This document shows, piece after piece, positions 16,931 through 26,466 of a stretch of DNA of 64,000 bases (the stretch's first letter is position 1; each line of letters starts with the position of its first letter). The stretch lies in NCBI GenBank assembly GCA_020442165.1, contig JAGRKV010000032.1:1-64000 (forward strand), given 5' to 3'. The translations under genes were made by a program, and so were the position numbers. Source of the DNA: Hyphomicrobiaceae bacterium (GTDB taxonomy: Bacteria > Pseudomonadota > Alphaproteobacteria > Rhizobiales > Hyphomicrobiaceae). The notes under the pieces were generated by a model. It worked only from the letters and a program-made list of their open reading frames with translations. It searched no databases and had not been told where the DNA came from.

Positions 16931-17355
16931 CAAGTCTCAAATCCCCAGATGTTGGCCTCGGCGAACTCAAGGCAATTTCCGGCCGGGTCGCGAAAATAAA
17001 TCGATCGTCCGCCGGACGGCCAGCGGAATTCAGCCTCGATGGCAATGCCTGCCGCTTCCAGGCGGGTCTTCCAGTCTTCGATCTCCTGTGCCGTTGCGGC
17101 AAAACAGACGTGGCCTTCGCCAACCGCCCCATGTGGAGGTACGGGAAATCGCGCACCCTCAGGCAGCGGTATCACCGTCGCCTTCGGGTTGAAGATAAGA
17201 AGCATCTGATCCGCAAGCTTGAAGAATACCTGGCGCGCGGGCGAGCGCGCGTAGACCTCAAACCCCAGGACGTCGCGGTAGAAACTTTCGGCTGTCTCGA
17301 GGTCCTCGGCATAGAGGATGGTTTCAAGAATGGCTTTCGGGGCCGGTGGCGGCAT
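16930..17355 (-). CDS. VOC (glyoxalase/bleomycin-resistance) family protein
   Basis: The 141-residue protein is one two-module VOC domain: [18 protein letters not shown] with the first-strand pattern, [10 protein letters not shown], and a second module ending [15 protein letters not shown], where the glutamate is a usual metal ligand. VOC proteins hold a divalent metal and act as isomerases, dioxygenases or binding proteins; the substrate here is not known. It lies between rph and rdgB and overlaps rdgB by one base, giving an rph-VOC-rdgB operon. In related genomes rph and rdgB are often direct neighbours. Confidence 0.82.
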   Translation of the reverse strand: MPPPAPKAILETILYAEDLETAESFYRDVLGFEVYARSPARQVFFKLADQMLLIFNPKATVIPLPEGARFPVPPHGAVGEGHVCFAATAQEIEDWKTRLEAAGIAIEAEFRWPSGGRSIYFRDPAGNCLEFAEANIWGFET

Positions 17356-17418
17356 CGCGACTTTCCATCCTTCAAAAATGCGGCAGGACCGGCTCCTTCA
17401 GGCTTTTAGAAAAGGGCT

Positions 17419-18132
17419 CTAGGCCACCGTCAGTTTCTGCAGCTGCACCAGTTCGCCGATTCCCTTGCGTGCAAGAACCATGAGCTGGTCGAAGCTTTCC
17501 TGGCTGAAGGGTATCGTCTCGGCCGTACCCTGCACCTCGACGATGCCGCCAGAGCCCGTCATGACGAAGTTGGCGTCTGCGTCGGCGTTGGAATCCTCCG
17601 CATAGTCGAGGTCGAGCACCGGCTTACCACCGTAGAGCCCACAGGAGACCGCGGCCACCTGATCGCGCAGGACACCGTCTTTCACCATGTCGCGCAACTT
17701 CATCCACTGGATGCAATCGTAAAGGGCCACCCACGCCCCGGTGATCGAGGCCGTCCGTGTGCCGCCATCAGCCTGGATGACGTCGCAATCGACTGTGATC
17801 TGCCGTTCGCCCAGCTTCTGCAGATCGACAACCGCGCGCAGTGCCCGGCCGATCAGCCGCTGGATTTCCTGGGTGCGGCCTGATGGATGGCCAGTGGTCA
17901 CTTCGCGCCGCGTGCGATCGTGGGTGGCGCGGGGGAGCATGGAATATTCTGCCGTCACCCAGCCGCGCTGCTGGCCCTTCAGCCACGGGGGAACGCGCTC
18001 CTCCAGGCTCGCCGTGCACAGAACGTGGGTGTTGCCGAACTTGATGAGGCAAGAGCCCTCGGCGTGCATTGATACAGCGCGTTCGATGGAAACGCGGCGA
18101 AGCTCGTCGGGTTGACGTTTGGATGGGCGCAT
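17419..18132 (-). CDS. rph: Ribonuclease PH
   Basis: RNase PH trims the 3' ends of tRNA precursors by phosphorolysis, as a hexamer. The 237-residue protein matches throughout: [12 protein letters not shown] at the start, [18 protein letters not shown], the [16 protein letters not shown] segment that binds the RNA end and phosphate, [36 protein letters not shown], and [19 protein letters not shown] near the C terminus. No truncation is seen, unlike the E. coli K-12 frameshift. It starts an operon with the VOC gene and rdgB and is divergent from hrcA. Confidence 0.95.
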   Translation of the reverse strand: MRPSKRQPDELRRVSIERAVSMHAEGSCLIKFGNTHVLCTASLEERVPPWLKGQQRGWVTAEYSMLPRATHDRTRREVTTGHPSGRTQEIQRLIGRALRAVVDLQKLGERQITVDCDVIQADGGTRTASITGAWVALYDCIQWMKLRDMVKDGVLRDQVAAVSCGLYGGKPVLDLDYAEDSNADADANFVMTGSGGIVEVQGTAETIPFSQESFDQLMVLARKGIGELVQLQKLTVA

Positions 18133-18311
18133 GGATCACCGGGCTGGACATACGGAAATACGCGAGCCGCTGGAATGCGGTCTCGCCGAATGCGGCGCAA
18201 GCTAGAAGAGGGGAGGCCCGCATTCAACACGAAATCGGCGAATGAGGGTCAACGCGCGCCTGAATCCCGGCGTTCGCGGGACCAATTTGACCGGCCGCAG
18301 GCGGCGCGCCG

Positions 18312-18415
18312 AATGCGCGTTCATTCTTCATGGGAACGAAAGCGCGCCCTATCTTTCTGTTTTATGCATGTTTTTCACGCTGAACCGCTACACACTTCAG
18401 CTAAACATGCTCTAG
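18312..18415. repeat. Palindromic repeat family 1, copy C, in the rph-hrcA divergent region
   Basis: Two hairpins again: GCGCGTTC...GAACGAAAGCGCGC (from 18315 to about 18347), then TGCATGTTTTTCACGCTGAA...TTCAGCTAAACATGCTCTAG (18365-18414). The copy ends only about 50 bases before the hrcA start, so it lies in the hrcA leader or promoter. I find no CIRCE element (TTAGCACTC-N9-GAGTGCTAA) in the 333 bases between rph and hrcA. Confidence 0.75.
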
Positions 18416-18465
18416 ATTTCGCGGACCCGCGTCGGGCGCACAACGAAGGTATCAAGACCCAGCCG

Positions 18466-19530
18466 ATGTCGAGCGACAACCTGACCACCATCGATGCCCT
18501 CAACGAACGATCGCGCACGATTCTGCGCCAGATCGTGGAATCCTATCTCGCGACGGGTGAACCAGTTGGTTCGCGCAACTTGTCGCGGCTGCTGCCGATG
18601 TCGCTTTCGCCCGCCTCGATCCGCAACGTGATGTCGGATCTTGAGCATCTTGGCCTCATCTTCGCACCGCACACGTCGGCGGGGCGCCTGCCCACACACT
18701 CCGGCCTCAGGATGTTTGTCGATGGGCTCCTGGAAGTCGGCGACCTGACGCGCGACGAGCGGCAAGCGATCGAAAGCCAGATCGTTGGCAGGCCGCAAAC
18801 CTCGATCGATCAGGCACTGTCGGAAGCCAGCAACATGATCTCGGGGCTTTCGCACTGCGCCGGACTGGTGCTGGCGGAAAAGCAGGTGCGCCGCCTCAAG
18901 CATATCGAGTTCGTGCCGATCGAGGCGACGCGGGCTCTGGCCGTTCTGGTTGGCGAGGACCAACAGATCGACAACCGCATTCTCACTTTGCCCGAGGGAT
19001 TGCCGCCGTCGGCGCTGGTGGAGGCGGCCAACTTCCTCAATGCCCAGATCCGCGGCCTGACCATGGTGGAGGCACGGGAGAAGATCGAGACTCAGCTCGC
19101 GAAGGCAAGGGCGGAACTCGACGCGCTGACCAAAAAGGTCATCCAGTCAGGCCTGGCGGAATGGTCAGGAGCGCTCGACGAACGCAAGAGCCTGATCGTG
19201 CGTGGGCAATCCAACCTGTTGAAGGATCTCACCGCGATCGAGGATCTGGAACGCATCCGCCAGCTCTTCAGCGACCTGGAATCCAAGCACGAGATGGTGC
19301 AACTGCTGAAACTGGCGGACAACGCGGAGGGCGTGCGGATTTTCATCGGTTCGGAGAACAAGTTGTTCTCGCTTTCGGGCTCCTCTGTTGTGGTTGCTCC
19401 ATTTCATGATAAGGCCGCCAAGGTGGTCGGCATCGTCGGTGTCATCGGACCGACGCGCATCAACTACGCCCGCATTATCCCAATGGTGGATTACACCGCC
19501 AAGATCGTCAGCCGGTTGCTGTCGAAATGA
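18466..19530 (+). CDS. hrcA: Heat-inducible transcription repressor HrcA
   Basis: HrcA binds CIRCE operators of chaperonin operons and represses them in the absence of heat. At 354 residues it fits the family: an N-terminal winged helix ([62 protein letters not shown]), then the GAF-like middle with [17 protein letters not shown], and the [19 protein letters not shown] end motif. The ATG at 18466 opens the conserved domain; the frame is open further upstream but that part overlaps the palindromic repeat. It is divergent from rph and precedes grpE. No CIRCE site is visible in the window, so its targets lie elsewhere. Confidence 0.95.
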   Translation: MSSDNLTTIDALNERSRTILRQIVESYLATGEPVGSRNLSRLLPMSLSPASIRNVMSDLEHLGLIFAPHTSAGRLPTHSGLRMFVDGLLEVGDLTRDERQAIESQIVGRPQTSIDQALSEASNMISGLSHCAGLVLAEKQVRRLKHIEFVPIEATRALAVLVGEDQQIDNRILTLPEGLPPSALVEAANFLNAQIRGLTMVEAREKIETQLAKARAELDALTKKVIQSGLAEWSGALDERKSLIVRGQSNLLKDLTAIEDLERIRQLFSDLESKHEMVQLLKLADNAEGVRIFIGSENKLFSLSGSSVVVAPFHDKAAKVVGIVGVIGPTRINYARIIPMVDYTAKIVSRLLSK

Positions 19531-19701
19531 TAAGCGGCCCTGATGCGACTTGATTTTTTTGGCAATGGGTCCGATATGCGGAACCAAAGCCGGGCGCTGT
19601 GGACATGACTGGCCGCAGCGCGCGAAATTCATGCTGGATCCGCTTGGCGTGCGGCGGTCAGATCGCACCCGGCGGACGAATGCATCGGCAGCGGAGTCAC
19701 A

Positions 19702-20532
19702 ATGTCGGACGAGAACAATCTAGATAAGCCGGGTTCGAGCCAGGGCGCTTCCACGCGCTCCCCGAAAATGCGAGAAGCGGCCGCCCAGTCTCCGGAGGGC
19801 CTGGACATGAATTATTCGGATGAGGACCTTGCGGACCTCGATGCCGCAGACGTTGGTGCCGATCCCGCTGCGGTGCTCGCATTGCAGGTGGAAACCCTGC
19901 AGAGCCAGATTGCCGACCTGACCAACCGTCTGCTCAGGTCGCATGCCGATCTGGACAACTTGCGCAAGCGGGCGGAGCGCGAGAAGCAAGACACTGCTCG
20001 TTATGCGATCTCCAGTTTTGCCAAGGATACCGTGAGCCTCGTCGACAACTTCGAGCGCGCGGTGCAGGCGGTCGATGCGGCTGCCGTAGAGCAGGATCCG
20101 CACCTCAAGGCTCTGCTCGAAGGCGTCACAATGACGGAGCGCGAGTTCTTGAACGTGTTGGAGCGGCACGGCGTGCGGCGCGTCACCCCGAAAGGCGATG
20201 CATTCGACCCGCGTCTACATCAGGCCGTGATGGAACGGCAGGACGCCAGCGTGCCCAACGGGACCGTGGTTGAGGTCTTCCAGTCGGGATACACGATCGA
20301 GGATCGCTGCTTGAGGCCGGCGATGGTTGTCGTTGCGCGAGGCGGCGGCAAGGGACAGCCGAAAACGGACGAGGATCCGGCAGCCGCACCCCAACAGGCA
20401 CCGGAAACGCAACGGACCGCCGCCGATACCAGTTCAGAGGACACAACCTCTACCGCCGACGGCATGTCAGGCGAGCAGCCGGGCGCGGCGGGCCATGATC
20501 CGCACGACAGCAGCGGCACCTCGAACGCCTGA
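19702..20532 (+). CDS. grpE: GrpE nucleotide exchange factor
   Basis: GrpE releases ADP from DnaK. The 276-residue protein has the long N-terminal coiled coil (QVETLQSQIADLTNRLLR and onward), the conserved LRKRAEREKQD, AISSFAKDTVSLVDNFERA and a C-terminal beta domain (VMERQDASVPNGTVVEV, GYTIEDRCLRPAMVVVA). A disordered tail of about 60 residues rich in Ala, Thr, Ser, Asp and Gln follows, longer than usual. It follows hrcA after 170 bases and faces lepB. DnaK and DnaJ follow only after a 2.6-kb opposite-strand block. Confidence 0.95.
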   Translation: MSDENNLDKPGSSQGASTRSPKMREAAAQSPEGLDMNYSDEDLADLDAADVGADPAAVLALQVETLQSQIADLTNRLLRSHADLDNLRKRAEREKQDTARYAISSFAKDTVSLVDNFERAVQAVDAAAVEQDPHLKALLEGVTMTEREFLNVLERHGVRRVTPKGDAFDPRLHQAVMERQDASVPNGTVVEVFQSGYTIEDRCLRPAMVVVARGGGKGQPKTDEDPAAAPQQAPETQRTAADTSSEDTTSTADGMSGEQPGAAGHDPHDSSGTSNA

Positions 20533-20538
20533 CCGACA

Positions 20539-20567
20539 GCCTGTAGGGGTCATGCTCGCCTACAGGC
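20539..20567. terminator. Hairpin between convergent grpE and lepB
   Basis: GCCTGTAGG (20539-20547) pairs perfectly with CCTACAGGC (20559-20567) around an 11-base loop. It sits just after the grpE stop and is followed by a short T-containing stretch (CGCTTTTG). It probably serves as a terminator for grpE; it could also block read-through from lepB. Confidence 0.5.
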
Positions 20568-20599
20568 GCCTGCCGCTTTTGCTGCCGCTGCGATAATAT

Positions 20600-21307
20600 T
20601 TATTGAAGCTTGGTGGCGAAGCGGCGCTTTGCGCAATGCGTGCCGGGTTCGGGCGCGCAGGAATAAAAAGAATAGAGCACCGCATCCGCGCGGCCGACAA
20701 GGTTCTCGGCAGGCACCAGCCCCATGTCGGGAAAGCGGCTGTCGGCGGAATTGTCGCGATTGTCGCCCATCATGAAGTAGTGCCCAGGCGGCACGGTGAT
20801 TTCAGCCATCGACCCGTGACGGAGCCGGTGCGTGTACTCAAGGATGGGATGAGAAACGCCACCGGGCAGTGTCTCGACGTACCGGTTCACCTCGACGACG
20901 TGTCCTTCGTACTCGCGAAACTTGTATGTGCTCTCAAGCTTGCGGGGCAGGCGCTCGCCATTGAGGATCACTTCGCCATTGTCGATGGCGATGCGATCGC
21001 CCGGCAGTCCGATTAGCCTCTTTATCATCCGGTCCGACCGCTTGGGGTGGACGAAGACGACGATGTCGCCGCGGCGGGGTGCGCCGCCCATAATGCGCCC
21101 CTTCAACACGCTCGGGGGCAGGGAGAACTCCAGCGGCAGCGAGTGACGCGAATAGCCATACGCGAATTTGTTGACCGTCAGCCGGTCGCCAACCTCCAGC
21201 GTCGGCACCATGCTTTCCGAGGGGATGTGATAGGTGGCATAAGCCGCCGTCTGGAACGCGAAAGCGACCACCATCGCGATGACGAAGCTTACGACAATGT
21301 CCTTCAT
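20600..21307 (-). CDS. lepB: Signal peptidase I
   Basis: This membrane-anchored serine protease cuts signal peptides at the outer face of the inner membrane. It is a Ser/Lys dyad enzyme: Ser32 in HIPSESMVPTL and Lys96 in DRMIKRLIGLPGD; boxes C-E follow, including the GDNRDNSADSRF motif near residue 190. One membrane helix (residues 3-25) leads in. I chose the ATG at 21307 with its AGGA site; the frame is open 77 codons further upstream but without membrane-protein logic. It is third after pspA and the YiaAB-type gene on the same strand. Confidence 0.93.
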   Translation of the reverse strand: MKDIVVSFVIAMVVAFAFQTAAYATYHIPSESMVPTLEVGDRLTVNKFAYGYSRHSLPLEFSLPPSVLKGRIMGGAPRRGDIVVFVHPKRSDRMIKRLIGLPGDRIAIDNGEVILNGERLPRKLESTYKFREYEGHVVEVNRYVETLPGGVSHPILEYTHRLRHGSMAEITVPPGHYFMMGDNRDNSADSRFPDMGLVPAENLVGRADAVLYSFYSCAPEPGTHCAKRRFATKLQ

Positions 21308-21541
21308 CTTTCCTGCCTCGTGCTGCTTTGGCGCGGCGGCCGTGCCTGTTGCCGCCGGAGACCAGCGAGGAACGCCCAGCCACAGCCGCCGCGATACACA
21401 GGCGGACTGAGCTGCTGTCTCAACCCAAAGATCGGTTGTCCGTTGGCTAACATCAAGTCCGGGCAACATGAAGCGGTTTGGTGCGGAAATGAGGGCGGCC
21501 TCTCCGCCGCCCTCTGGGCTTGTTCGACCTGCAAGCAACGG

Positions 21542-21823
21542 TCAGCCCACGGTTTTTGCGGTTCGCCCGCCGTCGAACTCGCGAAGGATGCGCTCTGCCT
21601 TCGCGCTTTCGAGCTTGTTGACGAGGTTTTCCGCCTCGTGCTGGTCACGCAGCGCCTTTGACAAGGTGAAGCACGATCCAACCAGGAAGAAGGTGCCGAG
21701 CAGGAAAAAGCCCTTCATCCACACCTCGCCGGGTATGGCGAGGACGCCCAGCACCATCATGCCGAGCGAAACGGCGAACGAGGAATAGGCGTAGAAGCGC
21801 CAGGCTTGGGAATCTTGATGCAT
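21542..21823 (-). CDS. YiaA/YiaB-family two-helix membrane protein
   Basis: The 93-residue protein has two hydrophobic helices (about residues 10-30 and 36-54) with the SSFAVSLGMMVLGVL and MKGFFLLGTFFLVGSCFTLSKALRD patterns of the YiaAB domain; a charged helix closes it. E. coli YiaA/YiaB are small inner-membrane proteins of unknown function, linked with stationary-phase or osmotic stress. Here it lies directly after the PspA-type gene on the same strand, so an envelope-stress role as its membrane partner is a fair inference. Confidence 0.8.
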   Translation of the reverse strand: MHQDSQAWRFYAYSSFAVSLGMMVLGVLAIPGEVWMKGFFLLGTFFLVGSCFTLSKALRDQHEAENLVNKLESAKAERILREFDGGRTAKTVG

Positions 21824-21887
21824 GTGAAGCTCCTAGAAGTTTGATTGTGTGGTCATGGACGTTGAAATGCCGGATGGGCGCCGGGCG

Positions 21888-22583
21888 CTAGTTGCCCGGC
21901 GTGGGTGGTGGGCTGCGGCGCGCCTTCAAGCGTTCCAGCACGGCTTTCGGATCGGTTTCGGAAGGGCGGCGCGCGACAGCGCCAGCCGACGATTTCAAGG
22001 CGGGGTCACGTTCCACCTTGTCCATTGCTTCGGCGAAGTCGCGCTGTTCGGTCTGGCGAATACGAATACGGTCCAGCGTCCTGCGCGCTTCCTGGATTGC
22101 ACTCTCCGAAACGCCGGCAGCGCTTAGCGACCTGGCATTGGCGCGGCTGACAGCGGCGGCGGCTTTCGCGGTGGCGAGACCACGCCGCAGCTCGCCCAGT
22201 AGGCGCGCGTTACTCTCCAGCATGCGCCGGATCCGGTGAGCGGCTTCGGCACAATCGGATGCCGCCAATTCGTGGGCCTTCAGGTCGTCGGAAAGTCCCG
22301 CAATCCGACCGGCGAGACGCTCCGCCTCGGCGTCCTTGCCTTGATCCAGAAGCGCCATGGCTTCCGTCTCATCCTCGGCAATGCGCGTACCGATGTCGGC
22401 GGCGTGTCTGCGCTCCCCGGCTTCTTCCGCCAGCACCATGGCGAGATCGCGCTTACCGGCCTCGAAGGCTGCGTTGGCCTCGCGGAGCCGCTGTTCGAGC
22501 AGGCGGGTTGCATTGGCATCGAAGATGGCTTCTTCCGCCTCTGCCACCTGTGCCCGGAACAGTGTGGAAATGGTCTTGAACAT
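21888..22583 (-). CDS. PspA/IM30 family envelope-stress protein
   Basis: PspA-family proteins polymerise on the inner face of stressed membranes and preserve the proton gradient. The 231-residue product starts MFKTISTLFRAQVAEAEEAI, the usual amphipathic first helix, followed by long alpha-helical coiled coil (ANATRLLEQRLREANAAFEA, LAMVLAEEAGERRHA) as in the family. The tail is proline-rich. The ATG at 22583 has a near-perfect AAGGAGGA site; an upstream in-frame start is not needed. It heads a pspA / YiaAB-type unit possibly running into lepB and is controlled from a clear promoter with a palindromic site (see 22629-22656). Confidence 0.85.
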   Translation of the reverse strand: MFKTISTLFRAQVAEAEEAIFDANATRLLEQRLREANAAFEAGKRDLAMVLAEEAGERRHAADIGTRIAEDETEAMALLDQGKDAEAERLAGRIAGLSDDLKAHELAASDCAEAAHRIRRMLESNARLLGELRRGLATAKAAAAVSRANARSLSAAGVSESAIQEARRTLDRIRIRQTEQRDFAEAMDKVERDPALKSSAGAVARRPSETDPKAVLERLKARRSPPPTPGN

Positions 22584-22628
22584 GACGCTGACGTCCTCCT
22601 TGAATAATTGAACACCGTACAGTTTCTC

Positions 22629-22656
22629 AATATAGAGCATTTTGAACGATGTTCAA
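22629..22656 (-). promoter_or_regulatory. Promoter of the pspA-type gene with an operator-like palindrome
   Basis: On the minus strand TTGAAC (22656-22651) lies 16 bases ahead of TATATT (22634-22629), a good vegetative -35/-10 pair, 46 bases before the start codon. The -35 box is one arm of the perfect inverted repeat TTGAAC-ATC-GTTCAA at 22642-22656. Further TTCAA copies lie in the leader (TGTTCAATTATTCAA). A dimeric repressor site, of TetR or similar type, is the natural reading. No candidate regulator gene adjoins it. Confidence 0.6.
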
Positions 22657-23157
22657 GTTGGGAATGGTGACGGCGGCTGCTGAGTGCTCCGGTGGGTTAA
22701 TGATCGGTCAACGGGCTAGGGCAGCGGAGGGGATTTTGAAAGCAAACGGGCCAACCGGGGGCGGGCGTCGCGGGCGCATGGGAGAGAACAGGGTAGGGCA
22801 ATGCCACCTACCCGTTACCCAGCAAGCCAGATCCATGAAGCTGTGGCGCTGCGCCGAGCTTTGCCCGAAAGGCTGCAGTTGCCTGCAGGCGGCGGGGTGG
22901 AAAACGGGTGCAACCTGGACCAATTGCTGGACCAACGGCAAATTCGGGTGGCACGGTGGACGAAAAAACATCACAACGTGGTGACCTGTCGCCGTTGCGC
23001 ACCGAAACGGGCACCTTATATAAGCCGCATCAACGACTGCAGCTCCAGGGGGCCGCGTCACCCGAACTTTCGGAACGATGTTCCGTAAGGCCGGAGACAG
23101 ATTGGACGCCTGTACCGGGTCCGGACGGCCTGCCGCAAGAAGAGGAAATTGAAATCT
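22657..23157. other. Intergenic region between the pspA-type gene and dnaK
   Basis: About 500 bases with no convincing gene. It carries the dnaK promoter (22994-23024), a long leader and the AGAGGAAA ribosome site of dnaK at 23141-23148. Short open frames here overlap in both directions and look accidental. I see no CIRCE element. The leader of about 120 bases after the promoter could fold but shows no obvious riboswitch. Confidence 0.55.
22994..23024 (+). promoter_or_regulatory. RpoH-like heat-shock promoter of dnaK
   Basis: CTTATATAAG at 23015-23024 fits the alphaproteobacterial RpoH -10 consensus CYTATNTNNG exactly. GTTG at 22994-22997, one base from the CTTG -35, lies 17 bases upstream, the expected spacing. 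Its place ahead of dnaK agrees. Transcription would start near 23030, leaving a leader of about 125 bases. Confidence 0.65.
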
Positions 23158-25089
23158 ATGGCAAAAGTTATCGGCATCGATCTTGGAACCACCAACTCGT
23201 GCGTCGCCGTGATGGATGGCGGCAAGCCGAAGGTGCTTGAAAATGCGGAAGGCGCCAACACAACGCCTTCGATTGTTGCCTTTACCGATGACGGCGAGCG
23301 CCTCGTCGGCCAGACCGCCAAGAACCAGGCGGTGACAAATCCCCTCAACACGCTCTTCGCGATCAAGCGCCTCATCGGCCGCCGGTTCGACGACGAGATG
23401 GTGAAGAAGGACCAGGGCCTCGTTCCCTACAAGATCGTGCAGGGCCCGAATGGCGACGCCTGGGTCGAGGCACAAGGCAAGCAATATTCTCCCCAGCAGG
23501 TCTCAGCCTTCATCCTGCAGAAGATGAGGGAGACCGCGGAAGCCAAGCTCGGCGAAACCATCACGCAGGCCGTCATCACCGTGCCTGCCTACTTCAACGA
23601 CGCCCAGCGCCAGGCGACCAAGGATGCCGGCAAGATCGCCGGACTTGAAGTCCTGCGCATCATCAACGAGCCGACCGCAGCCGCGCTCGCCTACGGTCTC
23701 GACAAGAAGGATGGCGCCAAGACGATCGCCGTCTACGACCTTGGCGGTGGCACCTTCGACATCTCGGTGCTGGAGATCGGCGACGGCGTCTTCGAGGTGA
23801 AGTCGACGAACGGCGACACGTTCCTCGGCGGTGAAGACTTCGACATGAAGATCGTTGCCTACCTCGCCGACGAGTTCAAGAAAGAGCAGGGCATCGACCT
23901 CAGGAAAGACAAGCTCGCGCTGCAGCGCCTCAAGGAAGCGGCCGAGCGGGCGAAGAAGGAGCTTTCGTCCTCGACGCAGACCGAGATCAATCTGCCCTAC
24001 ATCACGGCGGATTCTTCCGGTCCGAAGCATCTGACGATGAAGCTCACCCGCGCCAAGCTTGAAAGCCTGGTCGACGAACTCATCGAGCGCACCAAGGGGC
24101 CGTGCGTGAAGGCCATCAAGGATGCCGGCCTCAAGGCTGCCGACATCGACGAAGTGGTGCTGGTCGGTGGCATGACGCGCATGCCCAAGGTGCAGCAGGT
24201 GGTCAAGGAGCTGTTCGGCAAGGAGCCTCACAAGGGCGTCAATCCTGACGAGGTCGTCGCCGTTGGCGCTGCCATCCAGGGCGGCGTGCTGAAGGGCGAG
24301 GTGAAGGACGTCCTGCTTCTCGACGTGACGCCACTGTCGCTGGGTATCGAAACTCTTGGCGGTGTTTTCACGCGCCTCATCGACCGCAACACCACCATCC
24401 CGACGAAGAAGGGCCAGACCTTCTCGACCGCCGAGGATGGCCAGACAGCCGTTACCATCCGCGTCAGCCAGGGTGAGCGCGAGATGGCGGCCGACAACAA
24501 GCAGCTCGGCACCTTCGATCTCGTCGGCATTCCGCCGGCGCCGCGGGGCATGCCGCAGATCGAGGTGACGTTCGACATCGACGCCAACGGCATCGTTCAC
24601 GTCTCGGCCAAGGACAAGGCCACGGGCAAGGAGCAGTCAATCCAGATCCGTGCCTCCGGCGGCCTTTCCGACGACGAGATCGAGCGGATGGTCAAGGACG
24701 CAGAAGCCCACGCCGCCGAGGACAAGCAGCGCCGTGAGCAGGTGGAAGCCAAAAACCACGCCGAAAGCATGGTGCATCAGCTTGAAAAGCAGCTCGGCGA
24801 GCTGAAAGACAACCCCAAGGTTGATGCGATCAAGGCCGATGTCGAGAAGGAGATCGCGGCGACCAAGGAGGCAATCGCCTCTGGGGACGCAGAGAAGATC
24901 AAATCGGCAACGGCAAGCCTGGCTCAAGCCGCCATGAAGATCGGCGAAGCGATGTATGCGGGTCAGGGCGGTGCAGCGGGTGCAGCAGATGACGAGGCCC
25001 CCCAGGCCTCCGGTAGCGGCAGCGCCGACGAGAATGTCGTCGATGCCGATTTCGAAGAAGTCAAGGACGACGACAAGAAGTCCTCGTAA
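23158..25089 (+). CDS. dnaK: Molecular chaperone DnaK (Hsp70)
   Basis: DnaK folds and protects proteins in ATP-driven cycles with DnaJ and GrpE. The 643-residue protein begins [20 protein letters not shown], with the phosphate loop of the Hsp70 ATPase; [51 protein letters not shown] and [13 protein letters not shown] follow, then the linker [19 protein letters not shown] and the substrate domain. The tail ends [15 protein letters not shown], near the EEVKD end typical of bacterial DnaK. The ATG at 23158 has an AGAGGAAA site; an in-frame TTG three codons earlier is unlikely. An RpoH-like promoter lies upstream. Confidence 0.98.
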   Translation: MAKVIGIDLGTTNSCVAVMDGGKPKVLENAEGANTTPSIVAFTDDGERLVGQTAKNQAVTNPLNTLFAIKRLIGRRFDDEMVKKDQGLVPYKIVQGPNGDAWVEAQGKQYSPQQVSAFILQKMRETAEAKLGETITQAVITVPAYFNDAQRQATKDAGKIAGLEVLRIINEPTAAALAYGLDKKDGAKTIAVYDLGGGTFDISVLEIGDGVFEVKSTNGDTFLGGEDFDMKIVAYLADEFKKEQGIDLRKDKLALQRLKEAAERAKKELSSSTQTEINLPYITADSSGPKHLTMKLTRAKLESLVDELIERTKGPCVKAIKDAGLKAADIDEVVLVGGMTRMPKVQQVVKELFGKEPHKGVNPDEVVAVGAAIQGGVLKGEVKDVLLLDVTPLSLGIETLGGVFTRLIDRNTTIPTKKGQTFSTAEDGQTAVTIRVSQGEREMAADNKQLGTFDLVGIPPAPRGMPQIEVTFDIDANGIVHVSAKDKATGKEQSIQIRASGGLSDDEIERMVKDAEAHAAEDKQRREQVEAKNHAESMVHQLEKQLGELKDNPKVDAIKADVEKEIAATKEAIASGDAEKIKSATASLAQAAMKIGEAMYAGQGGAAGAADDEAPQASGSGSADENVVDADFEEVKDDDKKSS

Positions 25090-25098
25090 GTTCAAACG

Positions 25099-25129
25099 CC
25101 AGGGCCCGGGCAACCGGGTCCTGGATTTT
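25099..25129 (+). terminator. Hairpin between dnaK and dnaJ
   Basis: CCAGGGCCCGG (25099-25109) pairs with CCGGGTCCTGG (25114-25124), one G-T pair, loop of four, followed by ATTTTC. It looks like a weak terminator or attenuator that would make dnaJ less abundant than dnaK, a common ratio in these operons. Confidence 0.6.
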
Positions 25130-25320
25130 CCATATCGCAAAAGAGATGTTCTGACGCATGCCGGGGCTCACCGAAGCGCTGCCAGAATGCAACTGGCTTC
25201 GGCTTTGCTCCTGCCGCACACTTCATGGGCCAGGCGTTCATGGGTCTGCGCGCGTCGCTGAAGCGAACGCGGGAATGCATGCCGCGGAGCCCGACGTTCA
25301 CGAGGACGGCAAGAACGCCC

Positions 25321-26466
25321 ATGGCCAAACGAGATTATTATGAAGTCCTGGGGTTGAAGAAGGACGCGAGCGATGCGGACCTCAAGAGCGCATTCCGCAA
25401 ACTTGCCAAGGACTGCCACCCAGACCGCAATCCCGGTGATAACGGCGCCGAGCAGCGCTTCAAGGAAATCAACGAAGCCTACGAGACCCTGAAGGACCCC
25501 AACAAGCGCGCCGCCTACGACCAGTTCGGCCATGCCGCCTTCGAAGGCGGGCGTGGACCTGGTGGTCCCGGCGGTTTCGGGCCCGACTTCGCCTCCTCGA
25601 TGTCGGACATCTTCGACGACCTGTTTGGCGAATTCATGGGCGGGCGGCGTGGTGGCGCTGGCCGCGGCAGGTCTGGCCGCGAGCGCGGCGCAGACTTGCG
25701 CTACAACATGGAAATCTCGCTATCGGACGCCTACACCGGCAAGAACGCCGAGATTGTCGTGCCGACCAGCGTTGCCTGCGAGACCTGCTCGGGCAGCGGC
25801 GCGAAGGCCGGCACCAAACCGGCAACATGCCCGACGTGCGCCGGGCACGGGAAGGTGCGCGCCAGCCAAGGCTTCTTCACCATCGAGCGGACGTGTCCAG
25901 CCTGTCAGGGCCGTGGCGAGGTGATCCAGGATCCGTGCCCCGGTTGCTCGGGCGCCGGCCGCGTGACCAAGGAGCGCAAACTTGCCGTCAATATCCCGGC
26001 GGGCGTGGAAGACGGAACGCGCATTCGTCTTGCGGGAGAAGGTGAAGCCGGACTGCGCGGCGGGCCTGCTGGCGATCTCTACATTTTCTTGTCGATCAGG
26101 CCGCACGAATTCTTCCAGCGCGACGGAGCAGACATCTTCTGCAAGGTGCCGATTGCGATGACGACGGCGGCGCTCGGCGGCCAAATCGACGTTCCCACAG
26201 TTGAAGGCTCGATCACCCGCGTCAAGGTCCCCGACGGCACCGAAACGGGCAAGCAGTTCCGGCTACGGGGCAAGGGCATGCCGGTGTTGCGCTCCAAGGT
26301 GACGGGCGACATGTACATTCAGGTGGAAGTTGAAACTCCGAAAAGCCTGACCCGGCGCCAGCGCGAACTGCTTGAGGAATTCGAGCGCGAAAGTCACAAG
26401 GAGACGTCGCCTCACAGCGCCGGATTCTTCACGCGCGTGAAGGAGTTTTTCGAAGGCAAGGGGTGA
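25321..26466 (+). CDS. dnaJ: Molecular chaperone DnaJ
   Basis: DnaJ delivers clients to DnaK and stimulates its ATPase. The 381-residue protein has the J domain ([23 protein letters not shown] at residues 33-35), a Gly/Phe-rich linker ([10 protein letters not shown]), four CxxCxGxG zinc motifs ([32 protein letters not shown]) and the C-terminal beta domains, so it is a complete type I DnaJ. The ATG at 25321 opens the J domain; the frame is open upstream but without a ribosome site. It lies 231 bases after dnaK with a hairpin between, so it may be partly uncoupled. Confidence 0.97.
   Translation: MAKRDYYEVLGLKKDASDADLKSAFRKLAKDCHPDRNPGDNGAEQRFKEINEAYETLKDPNKRAAYDQFGHAAFEGGRGPGGPGGFGPDFASSMSDIFDDLFGEFMGGRRGGAGRGRSGRERGADLRYNMEISLSDAYTGKNAEIVVPTSVACETCSGSGAKAGTKPATCPTCAGHGKVRASQGFFTIERTCPACQGRGEVIQDPCPGCSGAGRVTKERKLAVNIPAGVEDGTRIRLAGEGEAGLRGGPAGDLYIFLSIRPHEFFQRDGADIFCKVPIAMTTAALGGQIDVPTVEGSITRVKVPDGTETGKQFRLRGKGMPVLRSKVTGDMYIQVEVETPKSLTRRQRELLEEFERESHKETSPHSAGFFTRVKEFFEGKG

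Noticed and set aside
23503..24600. A 365-codon open frame on the minus strand inside dnaK
   Set aside because: It is the mirror of a highly biased, GC-rich true gene; its His/Asp/Arg-rich composition and lack of a ribosome site mark it as a shadow.
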